Positions 9,469-18,046 of a stretch of DNA of 40,588 nt are shown here, in pieces. The position numbers and the translations under genes are program-made. The stretch covers positions 1-40,588 of the forward strand of contig JAPPLF010000011.1 of NCBI GenBank assembly GCA_028874215.1. The letters run 5' to 3'. Each line of letters starts with the position of its first letter. The stretch's first letter is position 1. A model generated the notes under the pieces. That model was not told the DNA's origin. It worked only from the letters and a program-made list of their open reading frames with translations, and ran no database searches. This DNA comes from Acidobacteriota bacterium. GTDB taxonomy: Bacteria; Acidobacteriota; UBA6911; RPQK01; JAJDTT01.

Positions 9469-11784
9469 ATGCCCATCCGCGGGTTCATTCTGCAAGCGAC
9501 CTATCGCATCGAGTCCCGGCGTCCCGTCGTGCATCTCTTCGGCCGGTTGGAAAACGGCGATCCGTTTCTGGTCCGTGACGACCGGGAGATCCCCCACTTC
9601 TACATCGCTTCGCGGCACCAGGCCCGGGCGCGGCAACTGAACGCGCGGTCCCTGGTCCCGTCCCGCTTTCGCGCCATGGATGGAACTCCTCTGGCGCGAG
9701 TCAATCTCCGGATGCCGTCCGACACTCCCGCTCTGCGCAATCGCCTCATCGAGCATCACATCCCCTGCTATGAGGCGGACATCCCCTTCGCCACCCGGTT
9801 CCTGATCAATCGCGGGATCCGCGGTTCGCTGGAGATCGACGGAGAGGGGCGCCGAGTTCCCGGACTGGGATGGGTCTACCAGAACCCCGATCTGGCTCCG
9901 GCGAACTGGACACCACGGCTTTCGACCCTTTCCCTGGATATCGAGACCGACCCCGGCGCCAAGACCGTGTTTTCGGTGGCTCTGCACGGCTGCGGGACGT
10001 CGGAGGTCCTGCTGCTGGACCCGGACGGGGGCGAATCGGCGGGAGGGGCCGTCTGCTTCCGGCGGAAGGAGGGATTTCTACGGGCTTTCTGCCGGAGAGT
10101 CCGGGAACTGGACCCGGACGTCCTCACCGGCTGGAACGTGGTGGACTTCGACCTTCGTGTCCTGGACCGCCTGAGCCGTGACTGCGGTGTTCCACTTCGG
10201 TTGGGGCGAGGACGCGAGTCCATGAGGCTGCGGCCGTCCCGCTCCCCGTGGGTCAATCGGGAGGCCCGGATTCCGGGCCGGGTGGTGGCCGACGGGATCC
10301 ACCTTCTCCGGGGATCCTTCGTCCGGCTCGAACGCTACACCCTGGACTTCGCCGCCCGTCACGTGCTGGGAGAGGGGAAGACGCTCCACGGGGCCGACCG
10401 GCCGGCCGAGATCGTGGAGAGCTTCCGCAACGACCGGGAACGATTCGTCCTCTACAACCGGACCGACGCCCGGCTCGCCCTGGAAATCCTGGAAAAACTG
10501 AAGGTCATGGACCTGGCCGTGGAGCGAAGCCGGTTGACCGGCCTCCCCATCGACCGGGTGAGCGGGTCCATCGCGGCCTTCGACTTCCGCTACCTGACGG
10601 AGCTCCACAAGAGGCGCATCGCCGCTCCCAGTGTCGGCGCCGCCTCCAGCGCGGCCCCCAGTCCGGGGGGACACGTCCTGGAGCCCGAGCCGGGCCTCTA
10701 CGAACAGGTTCTGGTCTTCGACTTCAAGAGCCTTTACCCCAGCCTGATCCGCACCTTCCAGATCGATCCCCTGGGCTACCTCGCCCGGCCCGATCCGGAT
10801 CAGGACCCCATCGTGGCCCCCAACGGGGCCGCCTTCCGGCGCGAACCCGGCATCCTGACGCAACTGCTGAACCATCTCTTTCCGCGCCGCGACGCCGCCA
10901 AGGCCGCAGGCGACCAAGTCGCCAGCCACGCCATCAAGATCCTCATGAACTCCTTCTACGGCGTCCTGGGCACTCCGGCCTGCCGCTTCTACCGGCCCCA
11001 ACTGGCCGCGGCCATCACCACCTTCGGCCGGGAGATCCTGCTCTGGTCCCGGGACCGATTCCGGCACTACGGTTACCGCGTCCTATACGGAGACACCGAC
11101 AGCCTCTTCGTACTCTCCGGCGAGCAGACCACCGCCGCGGCCCAGGCCCGGGGAGACGAATTGGCGCGGCGCCTCAACCGGGACCTGGTGAGCCATGTCT
11201 CGGAAAAGTGGAGGGTGAAGAGCCGCCTGGAGTTGGAGCTGGAGCGGCTCTACCGGAAATTCTTCATCCCGGCGACCCGCCAAGGGGGGCGCGGCGCCCG
11301 CAAGCGGTACGTGGGCTTCGTCGGCGACGGGCCCGATGCCGAGGTGGTCTTCACCGGCATGGAGGTGGTCCGGACCGATTGGACCGCACTGGCCAGGACG
11401 GTCCAGAAGGAACTGTACCGGAGGCTCTTCGCCGAAACCGACGTCGGCCCCTACCTGCGCGATACCGTGGCGAGCCTCCGCGCGGGCCGTCTGGACCACC
11501 TGCTCGTCTACAGCAAGACGCTGGGGAAACCGCTCGACGAATACCGGAGCACGACTCCCCCGCACGTTGCCGCGGCCCGCAAGATGACCGGGAAGCCGGG
11601 ACGCCGGATCTCCTATCTCATGACTCTGGCCGGTCCGGAACCGGTAGGCGAGACCACGGCCGGCATCGACCGTGAGCACTACGTCCAAAAACAGGTTCGC
11701 TCGGTGGCCCAACCGGTCCTGGACCACCTGGGCCTGAAGTTCGCGAAGGTCATCGGTGATGATCGTCAGCTGGAGCTGTTCTGA
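9469..11784 (+). CDS. polB: DNA polymerase II (family B)
   Basis: A 771-residue family-B DNA polymerase, close in length to E. coli Pol II (783). The 3'-5' exonuclease motifs are intact: Exo I LSLDIETD (about residues 153-160), Exo II TGWNVVDFDLRVL and Exo III YNRTDARLAL. The polymerase motifs are DFKSLYPSL (motif A, about 420), KILMNSFYG (motif B, about 490) and YGDTDSLF (motif C, about 540). A KKRYVGF-like block is present as RKRYVGFVG. Pol II works in damage tolerance and replication restart. The extreme C-terminus DRQLELF resembles a beta-clamp-binding peptide (QLxLF), as in E. coli Pol II. Its 3' end overlaps the convergent MFS gene by 35 bp. No SOS box was identified upstream. Confidence 0.93.
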   Translation: MPIRGFILQATYRIESRRPVVHLFGRLENGDPFLVRDDREIPHFYIASRHQARARQLNARSLVPSRFRAMDGTPLARVNLRMPSDTPALRNRLIEHHIPCYEADIPFATRFLINRGIRGSLEIDGEGRRVPGLGWVYQNPDLAPANWTPRLSTLSLDIETDPGAKTVFSVALHGCGTSEVLLLDPDGGESAGGAVCFRRKEGFLRAFCRRVRELDPDVLTGWNVVDFDLRVLDRLSRDCGVPLRLGRGRESMRLRPSRSPWVNREARIPGRVVADGIHLLRGSFVRLERYTLDFAARHVLGEGKTLHGADRPAEIVESFRNDRERFVLYNRTDARLALEILEKLKVMDLAVERSRLTGLPIDRVSGSIAAFDFRYLTELHKRRIAAPSVGAASSAAPSPGGHVLEPEPGLYEQVLVFDFKSLYPSLIRTFQIDPLGYLARPDPDQDPIVAPNGAAFRREPGILTQLLNHLFPRRDAAKAAGDQVASHAIKILMNSFYGVLGTPACRFYRPQLAAAITTFGREILLWSRDRFRHYGYRVLYGDTDSLFVLSGEQTTAAAQARGDELARRLNRDLVSHVSEKWRVKSRLELELERLYRKFFIPATRQGGRGARKRYVGFVGDGPDAEVVFTGMEVVRTDWTALARTVQKELYRRLFAETDVGPYLRDTVASLRAGRLDHLLVYSKTLGKPLDEYRSTTPPHVAAARKMTGKPGRRISYLMTLAGPEPVGETTAGIDREHYVQKQVRSVAQPVLDHLGLKFAKVIGDDRQLELF

Positions 11785-12970
11785 ACGATTCCTCAACGCT
11801 GTCAGTTGAGGGCGTGGTTTCAGCAGGCTCGATGAACTGGGCAATGATCAGAATGATCACCGCCACCACGGATCCGATCTGGAAGATGAGGGCGTACCCG
11901 AATCGATCCCACAGGAATCCGCCGACCAGTGGCAGGGTCACCGCCGCCACGTGGTTCAGCGTCACACCTAGTGAGATGGTCGGGCGCAGGTCGGCGGTGC
12001 GGGCGATCCTGTTGAGATAGGTGCTCAAAGATACGGAAGCCAGAAACAGAAGGCGGTCCACGCAATAAAGGGCATAGAGCACCCACTTGTTCTGAATGAA
12101 GGAGTAGCCCCAGAAGATCAGGATCAACATCGAGTAGGCGGCGCTGAGAATCTTGCGCTCTCCCAACCGGTCGATCAGGCGTCCGACCGTGGGCGCCGCC
12201 AGGACCGCCAGCAGGGTGCTGACGAACATGAGGACGATGATGTGCTCCGTGGTCGCGCCATGGACGAAGACCATGGAGAAGACGGCGAAAATGACGAAGA
12301 CCTGGCGCCGGCACCCTTGGAAGAAGGTCAGGAGATAATAGATGAAGTACTCACGGCGGAAGACGAACCGGTCCTCGGATGTGACGGCCGCAGGGAGACG
12401 GACCGGAAAGATGGCGAATCCTCCCAGGATCACCGCCAGACCGGCCGCCAGGAAGACCCAGCGGAACCCCACGAATCCGATGAACCCGAAGGTCAGGACC
12501 ATGGCCAGCAGAAATCCCGACTCGTCGATGCTCCGGAGTTGCCCCAGGCGCCTCCCTTTGTGGGCGTCCGACAGGGTCAGGGCCAGGGTCTCCCGCTGCG
12601 GAAGCCAGCCGTGAAAGCCCACGCTCCATACCAGAGAGGCCAGGATCAGGCTGCCGACGGAGTGGACGCCGAAGTAGGCGGCGACGCCAATGCCGGTCAA
12701 GATAAGCAGAAACCCCGCGAGACGAGCGGCCGGAAACCGGATGGAGATGGCGACCAACCCCACCGTCAGGAACCCTGGGATTTCCCGGATCGACTCCAAG
12801 ACGCCGAATTGATGGGGCTGGATCCCGATCTCCTCGACGATGAAGTTGTTGAAGGTGGTCATGTAGACCGCGAACCCGGCGCTCAAGAGTCCGGAGGACA
12901 GCGCCAGCAGCTTGAAGTCCCGGCTCCATCCCCAAAGTTCAGACGTGATTTTTTGCTGATTTTTCGCCAC
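11750..12970 (-). CDS. MFS transporter
   Basis: A 406-residue inner-membrane protein with about twelve hydrophobic segments, of the major facilitator superfamily. It shows the loop motif GRLIDRLGERKIL between segments 8 and 9 (about residue 270), an internal counterpart of the MFS motif A. A second family-like stretch is GWLPQRETLALTLSD with HKGRRLGQLRSIDESGFLLA. The substrate cannot be read from the sequence. I chose the GTG at 12970 because the residues upstream of it are not membrane-protein-like and would run into the divergent gene's start. No ribosome site is obvious there. The 3' end overlaps polB by 35 bp in the antisense direction. Confidence 0.82.
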   Translation of the reverse strand: MAKNQQKITSELWGWSRDFKLLALSSGLLSAGFAVYMTTFNNFIVEEIGIQPHQFGVLESIREIPGFLTVGLVAISIRFPAARLAGFLLILTGIGVAAYFGVHSVGSLILASLVWSVGFHGWLPQRETLALTLSDAHKGRRLGQLRSIDESGFLLAMVLTFGFIGFVGFRWVFLAAGLAVILGGFAIFPVRLPAAVTSEDRFVFRREYFIYYLLTFFQGCRRQVFVIFAVFSMVFVHGATTEHIIVLMFVSTLLAVLAAPTVGRLIDRLGERKILSAAYSMLILIFWGYSFIQNKWVLYALYCVDRLLFLASVSLSTYLNRIARTADLRPTISLGVTLNHVAAVTLPLVGGFLWDRFGYALIFQIGSVVAVIILIIAQFIEPAETTPSTDSVEESFRTAPADDHHR

Positions 12971-13096
12971 GGGTTGATCGGTCGCACCCGTATACGCGCT
13001 GAGCCCGGGAGTGTCAATTGGGCCGCCATGATTCCAGGAGCTTCGGCGGCGGTTCGCCGACTCTCCGCCACGTCTGGAAGTGCTATAGTGTGACCC

Positions 13097-14290
13097 ATGG
13101 CACATGACCGGCGCGGGTTCCTGAAAGGCCTGACCGCGACCGTGAATCCGGTTCGGGACCCCTTCGGAGAGATTCTGGAATCGGCCCGGTCCGCGGGATC
13201 GGAAGCGGCATTCGGGTCCCTGATCTCGAACCTCAAGGCGGAGAAGAAATATCCGCTGCTCTTCGAAGCCAGACTGATGCAGAAGCGCCATCAGTTGGGG
13301 CTTCCGCTGATCCTGACCGAATCGGCTTCCGGACTCGATCCCAAGACTCAGGGTGAATACGAGCAGGCCACCATCGCCGCCGCCCGGGAGGTGGGAGAAC
13401 ACTTCCTGGCGGACGGCGACATCATCGCTTCCTGGCCCTATTTCCGGGCCATCGGCGAGAACGGTTCCATCGCCGGGGCGATCGAGGCCATCCCCGCCGA
13501 CGAAGCCGAGGACGCCGTCATCGAGATCGCCTTTTACGAAGGGGCGAATCCCAGCAAGGGATTCGAGATGATCCTGGCCCGCTACGGAACCTGCCGGGCC
13601 ATCACCTCATTCTCCCAGTTTCCGAGTTCGGACGGACAGGAGGAGTCGGGACGGCTACTGGTGCGGACGCTCCACGCGGAGCTGTTGGCCAACCTGAAAA
13701 GCAGCGTCCGGCGCCGGGACGGGACGGCTCCGGACACCGGGAGCATCAGCGAGCTGATCGCCGGCCGGGACTGGCTCTTCGAAGGCAACACCTACTACAT
13801 CGACACCTCCCACGTCAGTTCCGTGGTCCAATTGAGTCCCCGATTGGAAGATCGAGACTCTCTGATCCTGGCCCTGGAACTCACCGACTACGGGCGGTGC
13901 CTGTCGGATATGTTCCAGTACCCCGGCGAGCCTCCGTTCGAGGACCTCTACACGGACCACTCCTTCTACCTGAAGGCGCTACTGGGCCGGGAGGTCTCGG
14001 AGGGGGTGGCGCATTTCCGGAAGAAGCTGGGTGGATCGGATTCGGACCCGGATGGGACCTCCGCCGCCCAGGCCCTGGTGCGCCTGCTGGAGAGGATCGA
14101 ACGCTACGACGAGGCCATCGAGGTCGGGGTGAAGTATCTGAAGGACTTTCCGGCTCACGAACTGAAGTGTTTGTCGGTCCCGCAGCTCTGCCAGATTTCC
14201 GGAGACTACGACCGCCTCCGCGAGGTGTCCCAAGACCAGGGAGACCTGCTGAGCTTCACCGCATCCGTGCTCTACGATTCCAAGAGCTGA
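13097..14290 (+). CDS. conserved hypothetical protein, helical, unknown function
   Basis: A 397-residue protein that I do not recognise. The N-terminus reads DRRGFLKGL, like a twin-arginine motif, but no hydrophobic core follows, so export is doubtful. Residues 35-240 are mixed alpha/beta, with a segment on input handling such as GTCRAITSFSQFPSS. The C-terminal ~80 residues (ALVRLLERIERYDEAIEVGVKYL) look like a TPR-like helical repeat. There are no catalytic motifs. It is transcribed divergently from the MFS gene, with 126 bp between the starts and a TATAGT hexamer 12 nt before the ATG at 13097. It is followed by a strong terminator hairpin. Confidence 0.65.
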   Translation: MAHDRRGFLKGLTATVNPVRDPFGEILESARSAGSEAAFGSLISNLKAEKKYPLLFEARLMQKRHQLGLPLILTESASGLDPKTQGEYEQATIAAAREVGEHFLADGDIIASWPYFRAIGENGSIAGAIEAIPADEAEDAVIEIAFYEGANPSKGFEMILARYGTCRAITSFSQFPSSDGQEESGRLLVRTLHAELLANLKSSVRRRDGTAPDTGSISELIAGRDWLFEGNTYYIDTSHVSSVVQLSPRLEDRDSLILALELTDYGRCLSDMFQYPGEPPFEDLYTDHSFYLKALLGREVSEGVAHFRKKLGGSDSDPDGTSAAQALVRLLERIERYDEAIEVGVKYLKDFPAHELKCLSVPQLCQISGDYDRLREVSQDQGDLLSFTASVLYDSKS

Positions 14291-14297
14291 ATGGATC

Positions 14298-14336
14298 TTC
14301 GGCGTCCCGCCGGGGAGTGCCCCGGGGGACGCCGAA
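14298..14336. terminator. strong bidirectional terminator
   Basis: TTCGGCGTCC (14298-14307) pairs perfectly with GGACGCCGAA (14327-14336). The inner CCGGGG-AGTG-CCCCGG extends the stem. It lies in the 65-bp gap between two convergent genes and is followed by a T-rich stretch on the plus strand. Confidence 0.75.
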
Positions 14337-14355
14337 TTCTTGTTCTCTCGAGCCG

Positions 14356-15207
14356 TCAGGAACCGGCGGCGACGACCTTGTTCTTCAGGACTCCGACCCC
14401 GTCGATCTCCACGGTGACCTCGTCTCCGGGCTGCATGCCCTTGGTGGTCCCCGGGGTTCCGGTGAAGATCAGATCTCCCGGTTCCAGTGTCACGTACTTG
14501 CTGATGAAGCTGACCGACTCGGCGATGCCGTGGATCATGTCGGAGATCTTGGCTTCCTGGCGGACCTCCCCATTGACCTTGAGCACCATGTTCAAGTCGC
14601 TGAAATCCACGCCTGAGAGGATGTAGGGCCCGGTGGGGCTGAAGGTATCCGCGGCCTTGGCCCGCCACCATTGGACGTCGTTTCTCTGCCAGGTCCGGGC
14701 GCTGATGTCGTTGCCGCAGGTGATGCCCAGGACATAGTCCATAGCCTGCTCAAGCGACACGTTCCGGGCCCGCTTGCCGATGACGATGACGACTTCGGCC
14801 TCGTAGTGCACCGGATCCGTGTCGGTGGGCTGGACGATATCTCCCCCCTGGGGCAGCAAGGAGGAGGGCAGCTTGATGAAGGGTTCCGGATAGGGGTTCG
14901 GCTCCGAATCCCCGATGTGGGACTTGTAGTTCCCGGCCAGGGCCAAGACCTTGGAGGGGTTCTTGCTGGGCACCAGAATGGTGACTTCCGAAAGGGCATG
15001 GGTGGTTTCGGTCTTCTCCCAATCGCCGTAGAGGTCCCCGCTCAGTTGACGGACCTGATCCCCCTCCAGAATGCCGTACGCTTCCTGGCCATCCACGCTG
15101 AAACGCAGATACCGGGTCCCTTGATCCTTATGGCTCGAAGCCTGACAGGCCTGGGTGAATCCCAACCCCGCCAGCAACAGGAATATGCTTGTCCGTCGCA
15201 ACATCAT
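14356..15207 (-). CDS. exported FAH-family (fumarylacetoacetate hydrolase-like) enzyme
   Basis: A 283-residue protein with the FAA_hydrolase fold, used by enzymes that cleave or isomerise keto-acids such as 5-oxopent-3-ene-tricarboxylate and acylpyruvates. Metal-ligand blocks are intact: HYEAEVVIVIGKRARNV (two Glu) and YVLGITCGNDISARTWQ (Asp), followed by DTFSPTGPYIL and GDLIFTGTPGTTKGMQPGD. Unusually, it begins with an export signal, RRTSIFLLLAGLGFTQAC, that ends in a possible lipobox Cys at about residue 21, so the enzyme may be a periplasmic lipoprotein. The ATG at 15207 is preceded by GGAGGACC. It is convergent with the preceding gene across a terminator. The substrate is unknown. Confidence 0.85.
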   Translation of the reverse strand: MMLRRTSIFLLLAGLGFTQACQASSHKDQGTRYLRFSVDGQEAYGILEGDQVRQLSGDLYGDWEKTETTHALSEVTILVPSKNPSKVLALAGNYKSHIGDSEPNPYPEPFIKLPSSLLPQGGDIVQPTDTDPVHYEAEVVIVIGKRARNVSLEQAMDYVLGITCGNDISARTWQRNDVQWWRAKAADTFSPTGPYILSGVDFSDLNMVLKVNGEVRQEAKISDMIHGIAESVSFISKYVTLEPGDLIFTGTPGTTKGMQPGDEVTVEIDGVGVLKNKVVAAGS

Positions 15208-15363
15208 TCAGGTCCTCCAATACGTCGATGACTAACCGGGAAGGGCGTCAGCATATAGCGGCTTTTCCGGCCCTGTCAACGGGAAGACGGACACGCTCGG
15301 AGACCGTTCACGCCCGACGGCCCACGACGTGGATCAGGATGAGAATGGCCGTCGCGCCCGGCC

Positions 15364-15510
15364 ATTCCGGAAGGGGACGGCCATTCCGAAAGGGGACAGT
15401 CTGTTTCTGCGGGGGACGATTCCGGAAGGGGACAGTCTGTTTCTGCGGTCTGTTTCTGCGAGGAACGCGGAAGGGGACCGCGCGCGGAACGGGAAAGTCT
15501 GTTTCCCTGC
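15364..15510. repeat. REP-type repeat cluster
   Basis: Several tandem copies of a unit reading ATTCCGGAAGGGGACAGTC followed by TGTTTCTGCGG, some shortened, occur at 15364, 15383, 15419, 15449, 15462 and 15486. Each full unit contains a GGGACAG-T-CTGTTTC hairpin with wobble pairs. The same unit occurs just upstream of the tyrosine transposase at 16286, which makes them REP elements mobilised by that enzyme. Confidence 0.8.
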
Positions 15511-15547
15511 ATGTTTCTCCGCACGCCTCTACGCTGGGGGAGAAGAG

Positions 15548-15985
15548 CTAGCGAGAACTCCGCTTGCCTTTTTTGAAGGCGATCTCTCGTCTGTTTCCGT
15601 TCGCATCCTGCACGATCCACCGCCCGTGTCGCTTCCCCTCCACGAACGGGCCTTGTGCGACAGTGCCATCCGCGAGCCGCACCACCCATCGCCCGTGTTG
15701 CCTGCCGGTCCGGAGCTGCCCAGTCTCCTCGGATGTTTTCTTTCCCTTCGCCCAGACCCATTTGAGAGTCCCCACCCCTTGAGCCAAGCTCCCGGCGCAC
15801 TCGCCCGTCCAAGTCACCGTCTGGTTACGCATGAGGTGCCCGTTCCAGATGTAGCATCCTGGCCGGTTGGCCACCTCCATCCAACACTCAGCGCCTTGCG
15901 CCTGCCCGCCGCAGGAGACGCGTTCAACTGTCGCCCAAGCGAGGTTCCCCAGCAAAACGAGTAGTGCCCCGGTTGCGATCAGCAT
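15548..15985 (-). CDS. exported MORN-repeat protein
   Basis: A 145-residue protein with an export signal (MLIATGALLVLLGNLAWA) followed by short MORN-like repeats of the form 'G....G.w......G....G.f..GkrhG.W'. The clearest are QLRTGRQHGRWVVRLADG and PFVEGKRHGRWIVQDANG. MORN repeats are beta-hairpin units that bind lipids or proteins; here the protein should act in the periplasm or outside. The ATG at 15985 has AAGGAG 5 nt upstream. An in-frame ATG at 16009 is possible but lacks a site. Two cysteines near the mature N-terminus (SCGGQAQGAEC) could form a disulfide. REP clusters flank the gene on both sides. Confidence 0.72.
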   Translation of the reverse strand: MLIATGALLVLLGNLAWATVERVSCGGQAQGAECWMEVANRPGCYIWNGHLMRNQTVTWTGECAGSLAQGVGTLKWVWAKGKKTSEETGQLRTGRQHGRWVVRLADGTVAQGPFVEGKRHGRWIVQDANGNRREIAFKKGKRSSR

Positions 15986-16120
15986 GGGCTCCTTCTCTTT
16001 CCTTCTCATTGACCCGCATTGCGAATGTCTGACATCACCGCAAAATCAAAGTCGCCTGCCTGAATCGCCGGTCAATGTGCGGATCCAGGGTAATCCCTCC
16101 CAGATAGTAAACGAAGGGCG

Positions 16121-16171
16121 CATTCCGTTCCGGAAGGGGACCGTTCCGGAAGGGGACAGTCTGTATCTCCG
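16121..16171. repeat. REP-type repeats upstream of the transposase
   Basis: Two abutting copies of the CCGGAAGGGGAC unit are present. The second continues into AGTCTGTATCTCCG, matching the cluster at 15364-15510. They end about 115 bp before the transposase start. Confidence 0.75.
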
Positions 16172-16285
16172 TATGCTGATTTTCTTGAGTTTCCTTCGCC
16201 TTTCCCGGTTCTGAGTCGTTCTTGTTATCAGAGGCACGAACCGATCTCCGCCGATTCCGAGTTCGGACGACCTAGGACCACCGCC

Positions 16286-17203
16286 ATGCCCCGAACCGCA
16301 CGGCACAAGAGCACCGAAGCCGCCTTCTATCACCTCACCAATCGAGTCGCCGGCCGACCCGATTGGTTCCCCTTGGAAGACCCCCAGGCCCGTCGCAAAC
16401 TCCTGGACATGATGGTGTTTTACGTCAATGCCTACCGCTGCCGTCTGGCCGCCTTCCAGATCATGGGCAATCACTATCACCTCATCGTCCATTTCGAGAA
16501 GCCCCGGTCGTTGTCCCGCAAGGAGTTGAAAAAGAGCACCCACAAGCTCTATGGCGAGCAGGCCGAGAAGAAGACCGCCGATTGGACCGACGTCCAGTGG
16601 GAGGCTCTCAATCGGCGTCTGTTCGACGTGTCGAGGCTGATGGCGGACGTCAACGGACTCTATGCCCGGTGGTTCAACCGCCAGTTCGGCCGGCGAGGCC
16701 ATTTTTGGAGTGATCGTTTCAAGAACTCGGAACTCTTGGGAATGGAAGCCGTACAGGACGCCGTCCTGTACGTGGAACTCAACGCCGTGCGGGCGGGACT
16801 GGCCAACCGGCCGGAGCAGTGGAAGTGGGGCTCGGCCCGCTGGCGACGGTTGGGCAAGGATGAGGACCTGATTCCCCTGGAGGAACTGTTTCCGTCGGTT
16901 CCCGGAACCGACGTGTACGGTGGTTACCGGGCTCGCTTGTACTATCGGGGAGCCGTCCCCACCAAAGACAACCAAGCCGCGATCCCGCAGTGGATCCTCC
17001 AGCAGGAGGAGCGGCGTGGATTCGCCCGAGCCGGAGCGTTCCGCCAGCGTTTGCGATTCCTGACGGACGGTTTGGCCGTGGGGCCAGCCGAGAAGGTGGC
17101 GCAGTTGCTGGACGCGTATCGGCAGCAAGGCCGGTATCGACGTCGCCGACACCCAATCCCCCAACTGGGCGGAGTGCTGTTTTCCCTGCGTCCACGGATA
17201 TAA
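16286..17203 (+). CDS. REP-associated tyrosine transposase (RAYT, Y1 HUH family)
   Basis: A 305-residue Y1 HUH single-strand transposase. The HUH metal motif is NHYHLIVH (His63 and His65). The single catalytic tyrosine is Tyr162 in AVLYVELNAVRAGL, a context typical of RAYTs. The N-terminus RTARHKSTEAAFYHLTNRVAGR is also typical of TnpA-REP proteins. The basic C-terminal region (RQQGRYRRRRHPIP) probably binds DNA. These enzymes are domesticated or semi-mobile and act on REP hairpins, copies of which lie just upstream and near the MORN gene. The frame is intact. The ATG at 16286 is the natural start. Confidence 0.9.
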   Translation: MPRTARHKSTEAAFYHLTNRVAGRPDWFPLEDPQARRKLLDMMVFYVNAYRCRLAAFQIMGNHYHLIVHFEKPRSLSRKELKKSTHKLYGEQAEKKTADWTDVQWEALNRRLFDVSRLMADVNGLYARWFNRQFGRRGHFWSDRFKNSELLGMEAVQDAVLYVELNAVRAGLANRPEQWKWGSARWRRLGKDEDLIPLEELFPSVPGTDVYGGYRARLYYRGAVPTKDNQAAIPQWILQQEERRGFARAGAFRQRLRFLTDGLAVGPAEKVAQLLDAYRQQGRYRRRRHPIPQLGGVLFSLRPRI

Positions 17204-17234
17204 TCTCGTAAGTGGTGCAATAATTATAGTTATG

Positions 17235-17254
17235 ATCTATTCTCCAGAATAGAT
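17235..17254. other. short inverted repeat downstream of the transposase
   Basis: ATCTATTCT and AGAATAGAT are perfect complements separated by CC, in an AT-rich pocket 31 bp after the transposase stop. It could be the terminator of that gene, an end of the element or a protein-binding palindrome. No T-tract follows. Confidence 0.45.
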
Positions 17255-17458
17255 TACCTCATTGAATCCCACTTTAAAAACCGGAATCCATGCGACCGTA
17301 TTGGAGGTCCGTGGACGGTAACCGTTGTAACCGTTCGGTCAGGCCGTGAAGGCTTGTACCCGGACGAGGTTGGAGGTGCCTGCAATCACAGGCGATCCGT
17401 GGGTTCTGCTCACTGCGCCTCCCAAGGTACCGGCACCAAGGCACGGCCCGAACCCCGG

Positions 17459-18046
17459 TCAGTCCCGCTTGCTGACCGGCCTGCCGCCCCAGCGCAGCGG
17501 CGGGACCGGCTCGCCGCGCTCGCAGCACTCGATCAACTGGTCCAGCCTTCGGAGACGGGTCTCCTCCTTCTTGGCGCTGTTGATCCAGGCCGATACGCCC
17601 TTTCGGTACGCCAGCCGGGTGGCTCGGAAGAAGCCCCATGCCTTGGGACGGGCCCGGATCCGTTTCTCCAGCGACGCGGGCAGGGCCCTGGCGGCCGTCT
17701 GGTAGTCCGGCAAGGACGTGGCCCGGGCCTGGAACACCGCGATCCCGGCCTCTTCCACGAGCCCTTCGGCCATGAGGGCTTCCATCCGCGAGACGTTGCG
17801 CTTGCTCCAGCGGCTCCCCGCCCGGCGTGGAGTGAACCGGATCTTGTAGCTCGTGGCGCCGAGACTCTTGCGGAGACCGTCGATCCAGCCGAAGCAGAGC
17901 GCAACGTCGACCGACTGTGCCCAGTCGATGCTCGGTATCTCTGTGTGCTTCTTGTAGAAACCAATCCACTGTTCGTCCAGCTTGTCGTGATGGTCGCGGA
18001 ACCAATCCCTGAGTTCCTCGGCGTTGGCAAAGAATCGGAGCGGCAT
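17459..18046 (-). CDS. OmdA/YdeI-family protein
   Basis: A 195-residue protein of the YdeI/OmpD-associated (OmdA) family. Hallmarks are ELRDWFRDHHDKLDEQWIGFYKK near the N-terminus, VDVALCFGWIDGLRKSL, YKIRFTPRRAGSRWSKRNVSR, and a C-terminal RLAYRKGVSAWINSAKKEETRLRRL helix pair. The family is linked in some bacteria to resistance to cationic peptides, but the activity is undefined. The ATG at 18046 is chosen because family members start close to MPLRFF. An upstream GTG at 18118 would add an unlikely Arg/Ser-rich leader. It stands alone, with no clear operon partners. Confidence 0.8.
   Translation of the reverse strand: MPLRFFANAEELRDWFRDHHDKLDEQWIGFYKKHTEIPSIDWAQSVDVALCFGWIDGLRKSLGATSYKIRFTPRRAGSRWSKRNVSRMEALMAEGLVEEAGIAVFQARATSLPDYQTAARALPASLEKRIRARPKAWGFFRATRLAYRKGVSAWINSAKKEETRLRRLDQLIECCERGEPVPPLRWGGRPVSKRD

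Noticed and set aside
10248-11675. 475-codon frame inside polB
   Set aside because: Arg/Pro/Gly-rich shadow of the polymerase gene with no recognisable motifs.
13097-13140. Tat signal peptide on the 397-aa protein
   Set aside because: The RRGFLK motif is not followed by a hydrophobic core or cleavage site.
11750-13402. Longer version of the MFS protein starting at 13402
   Set aside because: The extra 144 residues are antisense to the start of the divergent gene and are not membrane-protein-like.
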